Below, piece after piece: positions 26,543-35,954 of a stretch of DNA of 64,000 nucleotides. The stretch is from Verrucomicrobiaceae bacterium (lineage in GTDB: Bacteria; Verrucomicrobiota; Verrucomicrobiia; Verrucomicrobiales; Verrucomicrobiaceae). The position numbers and the translations under genes are program-made. The stretch covers positions 210,738 through 274,737 of the forward strand of contig JAIXSY010000033.1 in assembly GCA_027484445.1 (NCBI GenBank), read 5' to 3'. Each line of letters opens with the position of its first letter. Positions within the stretch are counted from its first letter, which is position 1. Below the pieces are notes generated by a model. It did no database searches, was not told where the DNA came from, and saw only the letters and a list, made by a program, of their open reading frames with translations.

Positions 26543-27378
26543 GGCTGGATGTTCGGGAAAAACAACATCACGGTGATGCTTGTGCCATTGAACAAGCCAT
26601 GCAGAACCATGGGGACCCAGAGCGAGCCGGTGCGCTCATACATGTAGCAAAAAAACAGCGCGAGCAGAGCCAGCGGAATCAGTGTACCGACGTGCAGATG
26701 CACGATGGCAAAGAGCAGAGAGGAGCAAAGTGCTGCGTAGATGCCGTCTGTGTAGCGCTTGATCACCGCGTAGATGAAGCCACGAAAAACGATCTCTTCC
26801 ACCAAAGGAGCAATCAGGATAGCAGACACGGCTAAGAGTGCCTTGGTGATGGGATCATCGCAGACGCGAAAGGCCTCTGCTACTTCTTGGCCATTGAGAT
26901 CCGGCCAAAAGCCTTTCATCCATTCGTGCAGTTGGAAGGCAGCACCATTGACCACCATCAGCATGGGCAGCAGAAGCAAAAAGCCGATGCCTAGAGCACG
27001 AAACGGGCTCATTTCTCTCAAGCCAAAAAGCTGAACTGGGGCGAGTCCGCGCAGCAAACGAAGGTAGGCCAGCAAAACCGTAGCTATGCCAAGCTGCACC
27101 ACGATGCCTGTCAGCGTCCCAGCCAGCGAAAGAGTGGCGGCTTTTTCTTCGGAATCGGAAGGCGATTGGGCTCCCCGAAGTCCACCGAGTAGCACAATCA
27201 TGACAGCTGCGACCACGACGGCATCGGCCGTGGTGACCCATTCGACTCTGATTTTGCCAAGGCCTTCCCTTCCTCCTGCCATCAGACGAATCAGCGGATA
27301 GCTCAACACCCCTACCAAAATGGCAAGCCAAGCCAGTAGGGCTGTGTCATGTAAAACTCCAAGTGTCGATGCATCCAT
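26539..27378 (-). CDS. CPBP family intramembrane metalloprotease
   Basis: Membrane protein of 279 residues with about seven hydrophobic segments and the CAAX-protease/bacteriocin-processing (Abi) motifs: EEIVFRGFIYAVIKR, then FAIVHLHVG, then LHGLFNG. The paired glutamates and the two histidine motifs form the metal site in this family. The ATG at 27378 is preferred to an in-frame TTG at 27399. First gene of a CPBP-thiL-tsaE run with overlapping ends. Substrate unknown. Confidence 0.88.
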   Translation of the reverse strand: MDASTLGVLHDTALLAWLAILVGVLSYPLIRLMAGGREGLGKIRVEWVTTADAVVVAAVMIVLLGGLRGAQSPSDSEEKAATLSLAGTLTGIVVQLGIATVLLAYLRLLRGLAPVQLFGLREMSPFRALGIGFLLLLPMLMVVNGAAFQLHEWMKGFWPDLNGQEVAEAFRVCDDPITKALLAVSAILIAPLVEEIVFRGFIYAVIKRYTDGIYAALCSSLLFAIVHLHVGTLIPLALLALFFCYMYERTGSLWVPMVLHGLFNGTSITVMLFFPNIQP

Positions 27379-27409
27379 AGGATCAGGTCGTTTGATCAAT
27401 GCGTGTCGT

Positions 27410-28693
27410 TCAGATTCGCCGAGCTTCCATGACCGTGAGGTCGGTCAATTTCCAGTCGCTTCCTATCGGGGAAACAGTGACTTTGGCCGTGTACCGATTC
27501 ACCCGTGTGTGACTGTGCCCCCAATGCCCGACTTTTCCCAGCGCTGTCCATTGACACTCTGCCACAAAAGCTGACCCCGAGGCGGCGGCAGAGACTTCCC
27601 TGACCTCCACGCTGAATTCACTGATTGTGACGCGTGCACCTTCACGTCCATCCAGCGTGAGAGCTTCGATGGTTTCCAAATATAAACGCCGCAGAAGTTC
27701 TCCCTCTACACTGCGAGCCAGCACATCGTAGATCTCCGCCTCATCGCGGCGATCAAAAGCTCGATACACATTTCGCAGCAAGGGTGTCAAAATGGCTTCT
27801 GCCTGCTTATTGTCTTTCACCTCAGGCACCTCTGCTCCGCCCCCAATCTTGAGGTTCACCAGCGGCCAAGTGAGAGCAGCTCCGACGAGGATCGTGGCCA
27901 TCCAGGGCATGGCACCACCGGGCATTGGACGGCGGCGCAGCTTCAGGAGCACGATGAATCCCACAGACCCTAAGACCCAGACGAGGGTGGCCAAAGGCAC
28001 CACCGTGGGTGGCAAAACGCGAATCTCTGGAATTGCGGCTAAAGGCAGAGGTAGCGGCACGCGCCCCTCGCTTTTCCAAGCCAATTTGGGCAGATAAGAC
28101 GCAATCTCCAAAGTCTCTGAACTGTTTCCAAAGAAAACGCGCACCGGCAGGCTGCGAACATCCGCGATAAAGCCGCTCCAATCGACGAAGATCTCGTTGG
28201 GGGAAGGCGGGGTCGCAAACTCCCAAATAAACCCAAACATGGCTTCCGAGACGAGAACGGGCTCTTTTTCAGGCGGTGGCCGGGTGTCCCCAGGCCGTCC
28301 CATGACAACTGCGACCGTGGTCAGGCCGCCCTCGACTCGACCAGAACCAGTGGTCAGGCGACACCAGGACTCAGCCTGTCGATTCAGTCGGCGTAGGATG
28401 TCCTGCTTTAGTTCAAGACTGATCTCGGCGGGGACTTCCCTTTCAGGATCGAGCCAGCGCAGAATGCGTGAAGCGTCCATCAGGTATTCGAATCGAGTCT
28501 GATAAGGCTCCACGTAAAGGTAACCTTGAGCCACCGCTACCGCTTCAGCAGCCTTTCGGGCAGGCGAAACTTCAGCCCTGGGCTTCAGCAACAACTGCTC
28601 AGCCGGACTGCGTTGGATCGTTTGCGCATGTGCAGCTGCAAGGAACAGCGACAGAATGGCGCCCACCAGGGGGGAATTCGGGGCGCCAGCCAT
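27410..28693 (-). CDS. Exported membrane-anchored protein of unknown function
   Basis: A 427-residue protein. A signal peptide (MAGAPNSPLVGAILSLFLAAAHA) is followed by a periplasmic domain of about 220 residues, two hydrophobic helices (about 245-263 and 273-290) and a C-terminal domain of about 135 residues (RNVYRAFDRRDEAEIYDVLARSVEG and following). Its ATG at 28693 overlaps the stop of the upstream oxidoreductase gene by one base, which fixes the start; an in-frame extension to 28891 lies inside that gene. I do not recognise a named family. Confidence 0.75.
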   Translation of the reverse strand: MAGAPNSPLVGAILSLFLAAAHAQTIQRSPAEQLLLKPRAEVSPARKAAEAVAVAQGYLYVEPYQTRFEYLMDASRILRWLDPEREVPAEISLELKQDILRRLNRQAESWCRLTTGSGRVEGGLTTVAVVMGRPGDTRPPPEKEPVLVSEAMFGFIWEFATPPSPNEIFVDWSGFIADVRSLPVRVFFGNSSETLEIASYLPKLAWKSEGRVPLPLPLAAIPEIRVLPPTVVPLATLVWVLGSVGFIVLLKLRRRPMPGGAMPWMATILVGAALTWPLVNLKIGGGAEVPEVKDNKQAEAILTPLLRNVYRAFDRRDEAEIYDVLARSVEGELLRRLYLETIEALTLDGREGARVTISEFSVEVREVSAAASGSAFVAECQWTALGKVGHWGHSHTRVNRYTAKVTVSPIGSDWKLTDLTVMEARRI

Positions 28694-30114
28694 CACAGTG
28701 TCCAGGGTTTCCTCCACTCTTTGCTGAGTAGCGCGGAAGCAGCCTCGTTGCCTTCGATCTTCTCTGTTTGTGGATTCCATTTCAGACCTGTGCTTCCCGT
28801 GCGCAGAGCGATGTTCGCCAAATGGGCAATCGTAATGCTGCGGTGGCTGATTTCTGCTGGGGTGGAGGTCGGCTTGCCATCGTAAATGCAACTCAAGAAG
28901 TTGTCCGTGTGGTCCTTGCTTTCGTAGAGGTGGATTTCACTGTCCGTTATTTTTTCGCGCAGGATGGCAGGATCGCTGGCGGTAATCTTGCCGCGATTCA
29001 CATAGATCCACTTGCCTGCATCTCCTTCAAAGAGAACGCCGACGTGATCGAAGGGCTTTTTGCCGAACAGAGATTGCATAGAGGCCTCGACCTCGGGCAT
29101 GAGTTTGTGGTCTGGACTAGCCACTTGCAGGGTCACACCCTTTTCATAGACACAATCGAAGCGAAAAGCAGTCGCGGTGTTGTAGAGCGCCTTCAGGTCC
29201 AGGGTGCCGCTCACATTTTTCAGCTCAATCGGTCCCGTGTTTTCTGTCCCCATGCCCCACTGCGCGATGTCGATGTGGTGTGCTCCGAAGTCCGTGATCA
29301 TGCCGCCAGAGAAAGCGAAATTATGTCGCCAATTCAATGGCAGTAACGCGGGGCGATAGTCGATCTGTTCAGCAGGCCCCAGCCACATTTCGTAGTCAAA
29401 GTCGGCAGGCACAGGTGCGGTCTCGGTCTGGTCTGCCATGCCATTCCAGTTGCTGTGTCCACCTGGCAGTCCCACGCGCACCCGCGTTAGCTTACCCAGG
29501 CGGCCGTTGCGCACGAGTTCACAGGCCATGCGGAAGTAGATGTCACTGCGCTGCTGACTGCCCGTCTGCCAAGTCACACCTGCCTTCGCCACCTCGTCAG
29601 AGATCAGCCGCCCTTCTGCCACGTTCAGCGCGAGAGGTTTCTGACCGTAGATGTGCTTGCCTTTCCGCGCCGCATAGCAGGCCATGTAGGCGTGCCAATG
29701 GTCGGGGGTGGAAACCTGCACAGCATCCAGATCCTCCTTTTCCATCATTTCACGAAAATCTGAGTAGGCCGTGCAGACCTTGGTCGGTTTGTTGGCTGCT
29801 TTGGAGTAATGCTCGTCAATGATCTTGCGGCCCGCCTCTCGGCCTCCCGTCTCTTTGCCATCATAGCCGTAGTGCCCGTATTCTTTCATTGGGTCAGCCA
29901 CAGCGATCACTTGGCACTTTTCATTGTTGAGAAAAGAGGGAGTCCAGTCGCCTGCAATCGTTCCCCATCCTATGCAACCCACGGTGATACGCTCAGAGGG
30001 AGCCGGTCTGCCAGCCGCGCCAAAGACCGATCGAGGCACGATCATGGGGAATCCTAACGCGGCAGCGCTTTGAGCGAGAAAATGACGGCGAGACGTGATG
30101 GGTATTTTTTTCAT
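28693..30114 (-). CDS. Tat-exported Gfo/Idh/MocA family oxidoreductase
   Basis: NAD(P)-dependent sugar or inositol oxidoreductase, exported folded. From the ATG at 30114 (473 residues) the N-terminus has a Tat signal: SRRHFLAQSAAALGFPMIVP with twin arginine. The Rossmann domain starts at RITVGCIGWGTI; DAVQVSTPDHWHAYMA and KHIYGQKPLALNVAEG carry the family catalytic region (EKP-type Lys seen as QKP), and FGAHHIDIAQWGMG the substrate-binding motif. Such exported forms are abundant in Verrucomicrobia and Planctomycetes. The substitution of Glu by Gln in the EKP motif occurs in related exported members. Confidence 0.9.
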   Translation of the reverse strand: MKKIPITSRRHFLAQSAAALGFPMIVPRSVFGAAGRPAPSERITVGCIGWGTIAGDWTPSFLNNEKCQVIAVADPMKEYGHYGYDGKETGGREAGRKIIDEHYSKAANKPTKVCTAYSDFREMMEKEDLDAVQVSTPDHWHAYMACYAARKGKHIYGQKPLALNVAEGRLISDEVAKAGVTWQTGSQQRSDIYFRMACELVRNGRLGKLTRVRVGLPGGHSNWNGMADQTETAPVPADFDYEMWLGPAEQIDYRPALLPLNWRHNFAFSGGMITDFGAHHIDIAQWGMGTENTGPIELKNVSGTLDLKALYNTATAFRFDCVYEKGVTLQVASPDHKLMPEVEASMQSLFGKKPFDHVGVLFEGDAGKWIYVNRGKITASDPAILREKITDSEIHLYESKDHTDNFLSCIYDGKPTSTPAEISHRSITIAHLANIALRTGSTGLKWNPQTEKIEGNEAASALLSKEWRKPWTL

Positions 30115-30278
30115 GCAGGGCAAGAGGCAGTCTATCCGCACCCAAACGCCTGGAGCAACCCGCGAGTTTCGGAATTCCCCAGTCGGTGACGCAGGTTTTT
30201 TCAAAAAGTAGCCTCGGCAGGAAAACAACGTGCTGGACTCCATACGCGGTTTGCTAGTAGTAACTTTATTTTCCGGCC

Positions 30279-30488
30279 ATGCGCCTGCTCTCCAAAATCC
30301 TCTGGTTTCTCGCTTTTCTCGCTGCCACCTTCATCTGGATGGTGCTCTTTGAGCACGGTTTCAGCATGCAGGGGTTCAGCAAAGGCGTCCGTGAAGAGTG
30401 GCAGGCACTGTCCCGGATGGTCACGGGTGCCCAAACGGAAACCACACCTGCTCCTGCTCCAACCCCCCCCTCCAAGTCCAAACCATGA
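30279..30488 (+). CDS. Small single-span membrane protein preceding the TPR gene
   Basis: A 69-residue protein: an N-terminal hydrophobic helix (about residues 5-25, LLSKILWFLAFLAATFIWMVL), a short amphipathic part and a Pro/Ala/Thr-rich tail. Its TGA stop overlaps the ATG of the TPR protein (ATGA at 30485-30488), so the two are likely translated together. No family recognised; it may anchor the TPR protein. Confidence 0.65.
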   Translation: MRLLSKILWFLAFLAATFIWMVLFEHGFSMQGFSKGVREEWQALSRMVTGAQTETTPAPAPTPPSKSKP

Positions 30489-31849
30489 TCGTTACCGAAG
30501 CTCAGCTGGATCCCAAATACCTCAATCTCTGGAAAAAAGGCATGCTCTCCATCGAGCAAAAGAATTGGGAGTATGCCGTCAGCCTGATCCTTCCCATCGT
30601 CAAAGAAGTGCCCGGCTTTCTCGACGGACGCAAAGTACTGCGTCGTGCCGAGGGAGAAGTCGTCGGCAGTGGCAAAAAATTCAGCCTGGGTGGCGGTCTC
30701 TTCAGTGGTAGTTCCAAGAAAGACCCATGGGAAGCCATTGCGGACCTGGAAGAAAAGGTTTTCCAAAAGGATCCATTCAGTGAAAGTGCGAATCGACAGC
30801 TTTACGATCTCGCGATCAAAGTTCAATTCCCTGACCTAGCAGCTTTCGCGCTGGAAACCATCCGCATGGGTCAGCCTCAAAACACCAAGCTGATGCATCA
30901 GCTGGCTACTCATTACATGACCTATGAACAGCCTGAAAAAGCAGCTGAGGTTTATGGAGCCATTGTCAAAATCGACCCCCGTGATTTGAATGCCATCAAG
31001 GGTGAAAAAGACGCCGCTGCCCGCTCCTCAATCATTCGTCAAGGATGGGGGGGGGACTTCAAGAGTGCCGTAAAGAACTCAGAGGAGCAAAACATCCTCG
31101 AACTCCTGGCGAAGAAAGGCAAAACCAAGGAGCAAACCGAAGAATTGCTGGCCCACTTCACCGCCAAGTACAACGCAGACCAGTCCAACATCAATAACGT
31201 CAAGGCCATCGCGCAACTTTACGAAGAACTTGGCGACCTGAACAACGCCCTTTCGTTCTACGATTACGCGCTAACACTGAACGCTGCTGACGTCTCTCTG
31301 CAACGTCACACCGAAATCCTGAGGGACAAACAGCAGGAGGCCTACATCACCGCGATGGAGGAGTGGATCACCGCCAACCCAGATGCGCCTGACATTGAAG
31401 AGCAGAAGCAAAACTTGGCAGCCATCCGTGTTCAGCGTTCTTCGAGTGTGATCAACGAGGCGAAGGCCCGCGTGGATCGTAACCCGACCGACAAGGCACT
31501 TCGCTTTGACCTGGGGCAAGCTTACTTCAATGCCACGATGTACACGGAAGCCATTCCTGAGCTCCAGCAAGCGAAAGGAAACCCGCACATTCGGATCAAG
31601 GCCATGCTGCTACTCGGCCGTTGTTTTGAGCGCAAAAACATGAACGACTTGGCTCGCAGCTCCTTTGCTGAGGCAAACAAGGAACTCAGCATCATGGACA
31701 ACACCAAGAAAGAGCTGCTCTACGAGTTGGCTATGGTGTGTGAAAAAATGGGTGACAAAACGGGTAGTTTGGAGGCCCTCAAAGAAATCTACAATGCGGA
31801 CTATGGCTACCGCGATGTCGCCAAGCGCGTGGAAGCATCCTACAGTTGA
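30485..31849 (+). CDS. TPR-repeat protein
   Basis: A 454-residue soluble, helical protein with several tetratricopeptide-like units: YLNLWKKGMLSIEQKNWEYAVSLI near the start, LMHQLATHYMTYEQPEKAAEVYGAI, AIAQLYEELGDLNNALSFYDYAL, LGQAYFNATMYTEAIPELQQA and a last repeat near the C-terminus. There is a Gly/Ser/Phe-rich linker near residues 62-75. Likely a scaffold for protein-protein contacts. Coupled to the small membrane protein before it and followed by a strong intrinsic terminator. The ATG at 30485 is preferred to an upstream frame-extension. Confidence 0.88.
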   Translation: MIVTEAQLDPKYLNLWKKGMLSIEQKNWEYAVSLILPIVKEVPGFLDGRKVLRRAEGEVVGSGKKFSLGGGLFSGSSKKDPWEAIADLEEKVFQKDPFSESANRQLYDLAIKVQFPDLAAFALETIRMGQPQNTKLMHQLATHYMTYEQPEKAAEVYGAIVKIDPRDLNAIKGEKDAAARSSIIRQGWGGDFKSAVKNSEEQNILELLAKKGKTKEQTEELLAHFTAKYNADQSNINNVKAIAQLYEELGDLNNALSFYDYALTLNAADVSLQRHTEILRDKQQEAYITAMEEWITANPDAPDIEEQKQNLAAIRVQRSSSVINEAKARVDRNPTDKALRFDLGQAYFNATMYTEAIPELQQAKGNPHIRIKAMLLLGRCFERKNMNDLARSSFAEANKELSIMDNTKKELLYELAMVCEKMGDKTGSLEALKEIYNADYGYRDVAKRVEASYS

Positions 31850-31900
31850 TTCTATACTCAGAGCGCTTCCCCATTTAGCCGATGGGTTGGAAAGCAGGCC

Positions 31901-31930
31901 AAGCCCAGCATCCAGTATGCTGGGCTTTTT
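31901..31930 (+). terminator. Intrinsic terminator after the TPR gene
   Basis: A perfect 11-base stem, AAGCCCAGCAT/ATGCTGGGCTT, with a five-base loop (CCAGT), running into a T tract. It lies 51 bases after the TPR stop and before the lipoprotein gene. It is the clearest terminator in the window. Confidence 0.92.
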
Positions 31931-32012
31931 CGTAACATTTAAAAAGTCTGGATTCAATGAACTGAGTTTCCAACTTGAACACGCTCCTGACCCGATTTGT
32001 CTCACTCACGCC

Positions 32013-32186
32013 ATGAAAACAATTCCCCTGCTCTTCTTGATGGTTGTCACCTGCACACTCTTGACGAACTGCCGTGGTTCAGGAGGTCCCGCCCAGCGTG
32101 TGGGTTATGAGATGGATCGTGCCGCCTACAAAGTCGGCGGTGGCATCGCACGAGCAGGGCGGTCCATTCAAAGAGCTGCACGCTAA
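32013..32186 (+). CDS. Small lipoprotein, entericidin-like
   Basis: A 57-residue protein with a signal peptide and lipobox (LLFLMVVTCTLLTNC; Cys about residue 20) followed by a Gly/Ala/Arg-rich amphipathic region (GYEMDRAAYKVGGGIARAG). Size and layout match entericidin-type lipoproteins. The region between the terminator and this ATG (about 80 bases) shows no clear promoter. Function unknown; family assignment is by form, not by strong sequence identity. Confidence 0.7.
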   Translation: MKTIPLLFLMVVTCTLLTNCRGSGGPAQRVGYEMDRAAYKVGGGIARAGRSIQRAAR

Positions 32187-32242
32187 CCCATGCGATGCTT
32201 CACGCCTTGACCGTTGCCGAAAGACTCAATTAGGGAACAAGG

Positions 32243-33271
32243 ATGAGCATCACTTCGAAGTATCATTTCGCCTCTGACAACACCAGTGGAATATGCCAGG
32301 AAGCCTGGCAAGCACTGGAGGAGTCCAACCAAGGATATCATCCAAGCTATGGTGCTGACGAAATCACAGCCCAAGCTTGTGAACGCTTCCGTGACTTTTT
32401 CGAAACGGATTGTGAGGTCTTCTTTGTCTTCAATGGCACGGCTGCCAATTCCCTTTCGCTCGCATCTTTGTGTCAGAGCTATCACAGTGTGATTTGCAGT
32501 GACCTTGCCCACGTCGAAACTGATGAATGCGGTGCACCTGAGTTTTTCTCGAATGGCAGCAAATTGCTAACGGCTCGTTCGCTGCTTGGAAAACTCGATC
32601 CCACGGACGTGGAGCGCTTGATCACTCACCGAACCGACCTGCACTACCCCAGGCCTCGTGCATTAAGCCTGAGCCAGAGCACCGAGCTTGGAACTGTCTA
32701 TCGTGCGGGTGAAATTGCCGGGTTATGCACGCTAGCCAAGGGCCATGGAATGCATGTCCACATGGACGGGGCTCGATTTTTCAATGCACTGGCAGGTAGC
32801 ACGTCATCACCCGCTGAAATCACCTGGAAGGCAGGTGTGGATGTTCTTTGCTGTGGTGGCACCAAGCTCGGTATGGCCGTGACGGAGGCCGTGGTCTTTT
32901 TCGACAAAGCCCTAGCTCGAGACTTTGAGTATCGCTGCAAACAGGCAGGCCAATTGTGCTCCAAAATGCGCTTCATCTCGGCCCAGTGGCTCCGCATGTT
33001 GACAGACAACGTTTGGCAAACTCATGCCTCCAGGGCCAATCGCTTGGCCCGACGCCTTGCCGAAGGCCTTGGGAACATTCCTGGCGTGCAGATTCTTTAT
33101 CCAGTGGATGCAAATGCAGTGTTTGCACGGTTGCCTGAATCGATCAAAACGGGCCTGAAAGCACGTGGCTGGCAGTTTTACAGCTTCATTGGCGGCGGCT
33201 CCAGGCTCATGTGTTCTTGGGCCACGACGGAGGCTGATGTAGATGCTTTCCTGGAGGATGCACGCCGCTAA
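32243..33271 (+). CDS. ltaE: Low-specificity threonine aldolase family (beta-eliminating lyase fold)
   Basis: PLP enzyme cleaving threonine/allo-threonine to glycine and acetaldehyde, 342 residues. Seen: FASDNTSGI at the N-terminus, the PLP-ring-stacking HVETDECGAPE, HMDGARFFNAL with the PLP-binding Asp, and CCGGTKLGM with the Schiff-base Lys. One of few genes here with a purine-rich sequence (GGGAACAAGG) just before the ATG. Ends 17 bases before the convergent end of the GTPase operon. The cofactor motifs are secure; substrate preference among aldolases is not. Confidence 0.88.
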   Translation: MSITSKYHFASDNTSGICQEAWQALEESNQGYHPSYGADEITAQACERFRDFFETDCEVFFVFNGTAANSLSLASLCQSYHSVICSDLAHVETDECGAPEFFSNGSKLLTARSLLGKLDPTDVERLITHRTDLHYPRPRALSLSQSTELGTVYRAGEIAGLCTLAKGHGMHVHMDGARFFNALAGSTSSPAEITWKAGVDVLCCGGTKLGMAVTEAVVFFDKALARDFEYRCKQAGQLCSKMRFISAQWLRMLTDNVWQTHASRANRLARRLAEGLGNIPGVQILYPVDANAVFARLPESIKTGLKARGWQFYSFIGGGSRLMCSWATTEADVDAFLEDARR

Positions 33272-33288
33272 GGCCGATACCTTGAGCC

Positions 33289-34227
33289 TCATAGTGGCTT
33301 CGGTTTAGCTCCCTGAGCGCTAAACACCAGCACACGATGCTCGTCGCAGAGATCCATGCCATAATCGAGACCGAGCTCAAAGATGAGCCGCTTTAGTTCA
33401 CGCATCGTGCCGAAAGAATCAGGATAGACATACAGCGTCAGATAGCCCCTAGAACCGACATAGGCTGGTAAGAAAGTGCGCAGTCGCTTCGCATCACGCA
33501 CTGGCGACAGTCCTGCCCCAGCCGTCACCAGCGCAGTGAAATTACCATCAGGAGTGCTCACATGATTGACGCCAGGTGCAGCTTTGCCCTGAGCATCATA
33601 GACCGGAAAAACTTGGCCATAGCGAAGGATGATGGGAGACGGAGGGCGGTCCATCTGACGTTCCTTGGGAAAACGCAACTTCTCGACGTTGAGTTCGGCT
33701 ACACTTTCCAGTTCTAGCTGAAGATCCGTGAGCTGTTTTTTCAATGCGGAATGCCTTTGCCGTGCCGCCTCAGTGTCTTGGTTTACAAGACCAAGTTTTC
33801 CTTCAACTCTTTGAATTTGCTCACGCAGACGAGCGATCTCCGTGCCCGCATCCCTCATGAGTTGTGCTGTCTTTTTTGCGGCTAATTCATCCTGTTCAGC
33901 GATTTTTTGACGCTTCACTTCAGCGGTTCGCTGGAGTGCCTGAAGTTCCTGAACCATGGGCAGAAGCGTGGCATCATTTTCACGTGGCAGGGCTGAGCGA
34001 CGCTTCTGGAGCCCGTCGAGTTCAGCTCGTGCCATCTCGATCTTCTTCTCGATCAAGATACCCGCTTCGCGATCGCTGGTTAGGTTGGCTGGATCTAGCG
34101 CGGGCTTGGGGCGATTCAGCATGGCCAGCAGGCAGGCAATCAAGATGATACCGCCAAAGACATTGCACAGCGTGTCCAGCAGCAACTCCAGACTGTCCGG
34201 GTTGTCTCGATGCAAGCGCCGTTTCAT
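33289..34227 (-). CDS. MotB/ExbD-like membrane protein 2 of the GTPase operon
   Basis: A 312-residue protein: short basic N-terminus, one transmembrane helix near residues 15-40 (LLLDTLCNVFGGIILIACLL) with an Asp at its N-terminal side, as in MotB/TolR/ExbD, then a long coiled coil (about 60-185) and a C-terminal globular domain ending near residue 312. There is no OmpA-type peptidoglycan-binding domain. The start overlaps the stop of the previous gene (ATGA). Last gene of the seven-gene operon. Inference: second B subunit of a proton-driven channel; the Asp is the candidate proton carrier. Confidence 0.7.
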   Translation of the reverse strand: MKRRLHRDNPDSLELLLDTLCNVFGGIILIACLLAMLNRPKPALDPANLTSDREAGILIEKKIEMARAELDGLQKRRSALPRENDATLLPMVQELQALQRTAEVKRQKIAEQDELAAKKTAQLMRDAGTEIARLREQIQRVEGKLGLVNQDTEAARQRHSALKKQLTDLQLELESVAELNVEKLRFPKERQMDRPPSPIILRYGQVFPVYDAQGKAAPGVNHVSTPDGNFTALVTAGAGLSPVRDAKRLRTFLPAYVGSRGYLTLYVYPDSFGTMRELKRLIFELGLDYGMDLCDEHRVLVFSAQGAKPKPL

Positions 34228-35078
34228 GGCTTACCTCCTGGGTTCAAAGATGCGTCATTACGAAATTCAATATCGGCCTCTTCAGGAATCACATCGTAGC
34301 CAATCTCATAACCTTCGGCACGCGCACGCTTCGTGAGCAATTCAAAATGCTGAGCACCTGAAGGCTTGAAATAGATGACCACGTAATGAGTGCTGGGAGA
34401 GGTTTGCTTGAGATAGCTGGAGAATTCCGCCACTGATCCCGCTCCCGCGGGCGAACCGTCAGCACGTTGAAAGCGAATCAAGGAACTCTGCACGAGAACA
34501 AGGATAGGTTCTTTTCGGCCACCATCTCGTTCAGGCACCAGGGTGATGACATTCTGGCGCTGGCGCTTTCGTTGCAGACTACTCTGCACATCAATGATCT
34601 TCTTTTCTAGATCGGGAATGTCTTTGACCAACCCTGATGAAAGCAACTCCGCTTCATGAATCGAGGCGTTCATTGCTTCTAGGCGTGTCAGTAGCTTTTG
34701 TTTCTCATCACGCAGAGTCGCATCTCGCCCCGTGGCATCAGCCTTCTGATTCATTCCAGGTAGCGGACGTGCATCCATCTCGGCGATGCTCGTTTTCAGT
34801 TGGCCGATCATGCGCCGAAGGGTGGTTTCATCCAAACCGGGCTGTTGTTCCCAATCACCGATTTGCTTCTTCAGCGATTCGATCTGCGCGAGCATGGATT
34901 GGAGTTCTTCTTCTCGCTTGGCATAGGGATGCTGAGCACTAGCCTCACTGAGCTTCTCATCCAGATTCAGAGCTAGAAAAAGGGCGAGCACGATCAGGAA
35001 ACCGGAGGTTCCTGTGATGATGTCTTGAAAGGCGAAAAAGCTGATGCCACCCGCCTGTCTGCCGAAGCGTGAGCGCAT
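34224..35078 (-). CDS. MotB/ExbD-like membrane protein 1 of the GTPase operon
   Basis: A 284-residue protein with an N-terminal helix (about residues 14-37, FAFQDIITGTSGFLIVLALFL) carrying an Asp where MotB/ExbD have the proton-binding Asp, followed by a coiled coil (about 45-175) and a C-terminal domain of about 100 residues. It differs clearly from its paralogue at 33289 but shares the layout. The gene begins 3 bases after the MotA/TolQ-like gene and overlaps the next. Inference: one of two stator-like partners of the channel protein. Confidence 0.72.
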   Translation of the reverse strand: MRSRFGRQAGGISFFAFQDIITGTSGFLIVLALFLALNLDEKLSEASAQHPYAKREEELQSMLAQIESLKKQIGDWEQQPGLDETTLRRMIGQLKTSIAEMDARPLPGMNQKADATGRDATLRDEKQKLLTRLEAMNASIHEAELLSSGLVKDIPDLEKKIIDVQSSLQRKRQRQNVITLVPERDGGRKEPILVLVQSSLIRFQRADGSPAGAGSVAEFSSYLKQTSPSTHYVVIYFKPSGAQHFELLTKRARAEGYEIGYDVIPEEADIEFRNDASLNPGGKP

Positions 35079-35081
35079 GTG

Positions 35082-35954
35082 TTATCGGGCGTTGAGCCGG
35101 AGTTTGCCTGCCACATTCTTGTGGCAGATGTCGTTGCAGGCATCGAGAAACTCAGACTCCCGGCTCTGAAGCCAACTGACCAGCAATTGCAAAATCAGAG
35201 CGCAAACCAGTGCCACCAGCGTCGTCTCAAAAGCGGTAGCAAGCCCACCTGTGACATTCTGCAAAGAGCCCCGAAGCGCTGCCATATCAGCGCCAGCTGC
35301 AAGTGTGCTGGCAAAGGCACCAATGGCCTGACTGAGCCCCTGCACTGTGCCGATGAATCCGAGGACGGGAATGGCCCAAAGGAATCCCTGAATCATGGAG
35401 TAACTCGACGCGATCTGTGCCTCATCATTTTCAGCCTGAATCTTCAGAATCGCAGCAACATCAGCCGTGTGTCCAATGTTGTGCAAATTGGCCAAAGCAA
35501 GGTCGATGCGATTCAGCAGGATAAAATGATTGGGGTCGTCCACAATGGCACTCATCCGCTCGCGCACTGCTCTTGCCGTGGCCGGCGTGAGTTCAAAGTC
35601 TGGCTGTTGAGGCATGATGGGTAGCTTTTCCGCTCGTTGCTGGAGCGCAAATTTTCGCCACTTTAGGTAAAGCAAAGCCAATGCCCAAAAAAACAAAAGC
35701 AGGGTCGGATAGGGACATGGCCCGCGTAGCGTAAACATGTCACGAAACCAGGCAGGCACGGGACCCATGATGACTGTGGCGTAAAAAAGCACAGTCATCA
35801 GCAGACCCACCCAAAAGCCGAGCAGTTTGTTCGGTGAGGTAAAGCGCCCTCCTTTGAATCCGAGGCGACGCTCAGGGTCTTGGCGAGTCCAGCTCAGCAT
35901 CAGCATGGGGGAGGAAGAGAAGGGATTGGAGTCCATAAAAAAATTGTCGGTCAC
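35082..35954 (-). CDS. MotA/TolQ/ExbB-like proton channel protein
   Basis: A 290-residue inner-membrane protein with four hydrophobic segments (about 44-66, 82-100, 190-215, 245-268). The third contains AIPVLGFIGTVQGLSQAIGAF, matching the conserved LGLxGTVxG core of TolQ/ExbB/MotA, and the fourth TGGLATAFETTLVALVCALI matches the TolQ helix that lines the channel. Short cytoplasmic extensions; no long ZorA-like tail. Precedes two MotB/ExbD-like genes directly and overlaps the GYF gene (ATGA). Inference: ion channel subunit of a motor-like complex. Confidence 0.85.
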   Translation of the reverse strand: MTDNFFMDSNPFSSSPMLMLSWTRQDPERRLGFKGGRFTSPNKLLGFWVGLLMTVLFYATVIMGPVPAWFRDMFTLRGPCPYPTLLLFFWALALLYLKWRKFALQQRAEKLPIMPQQPDFELTPATARAVRERMSAIVDDPNHFILLNRIDLALANLHNIGHTADVAAILKIQAENDEAQIASSYSMIQGFLWAIPVLGFIGTVQGLSQAIGAFASTLAAGADMAALRGSLQNVTGGLATAFETTLVALVCALILQLLVSWLQSRESEFLDACNDICHKNVAGKLRLNAR

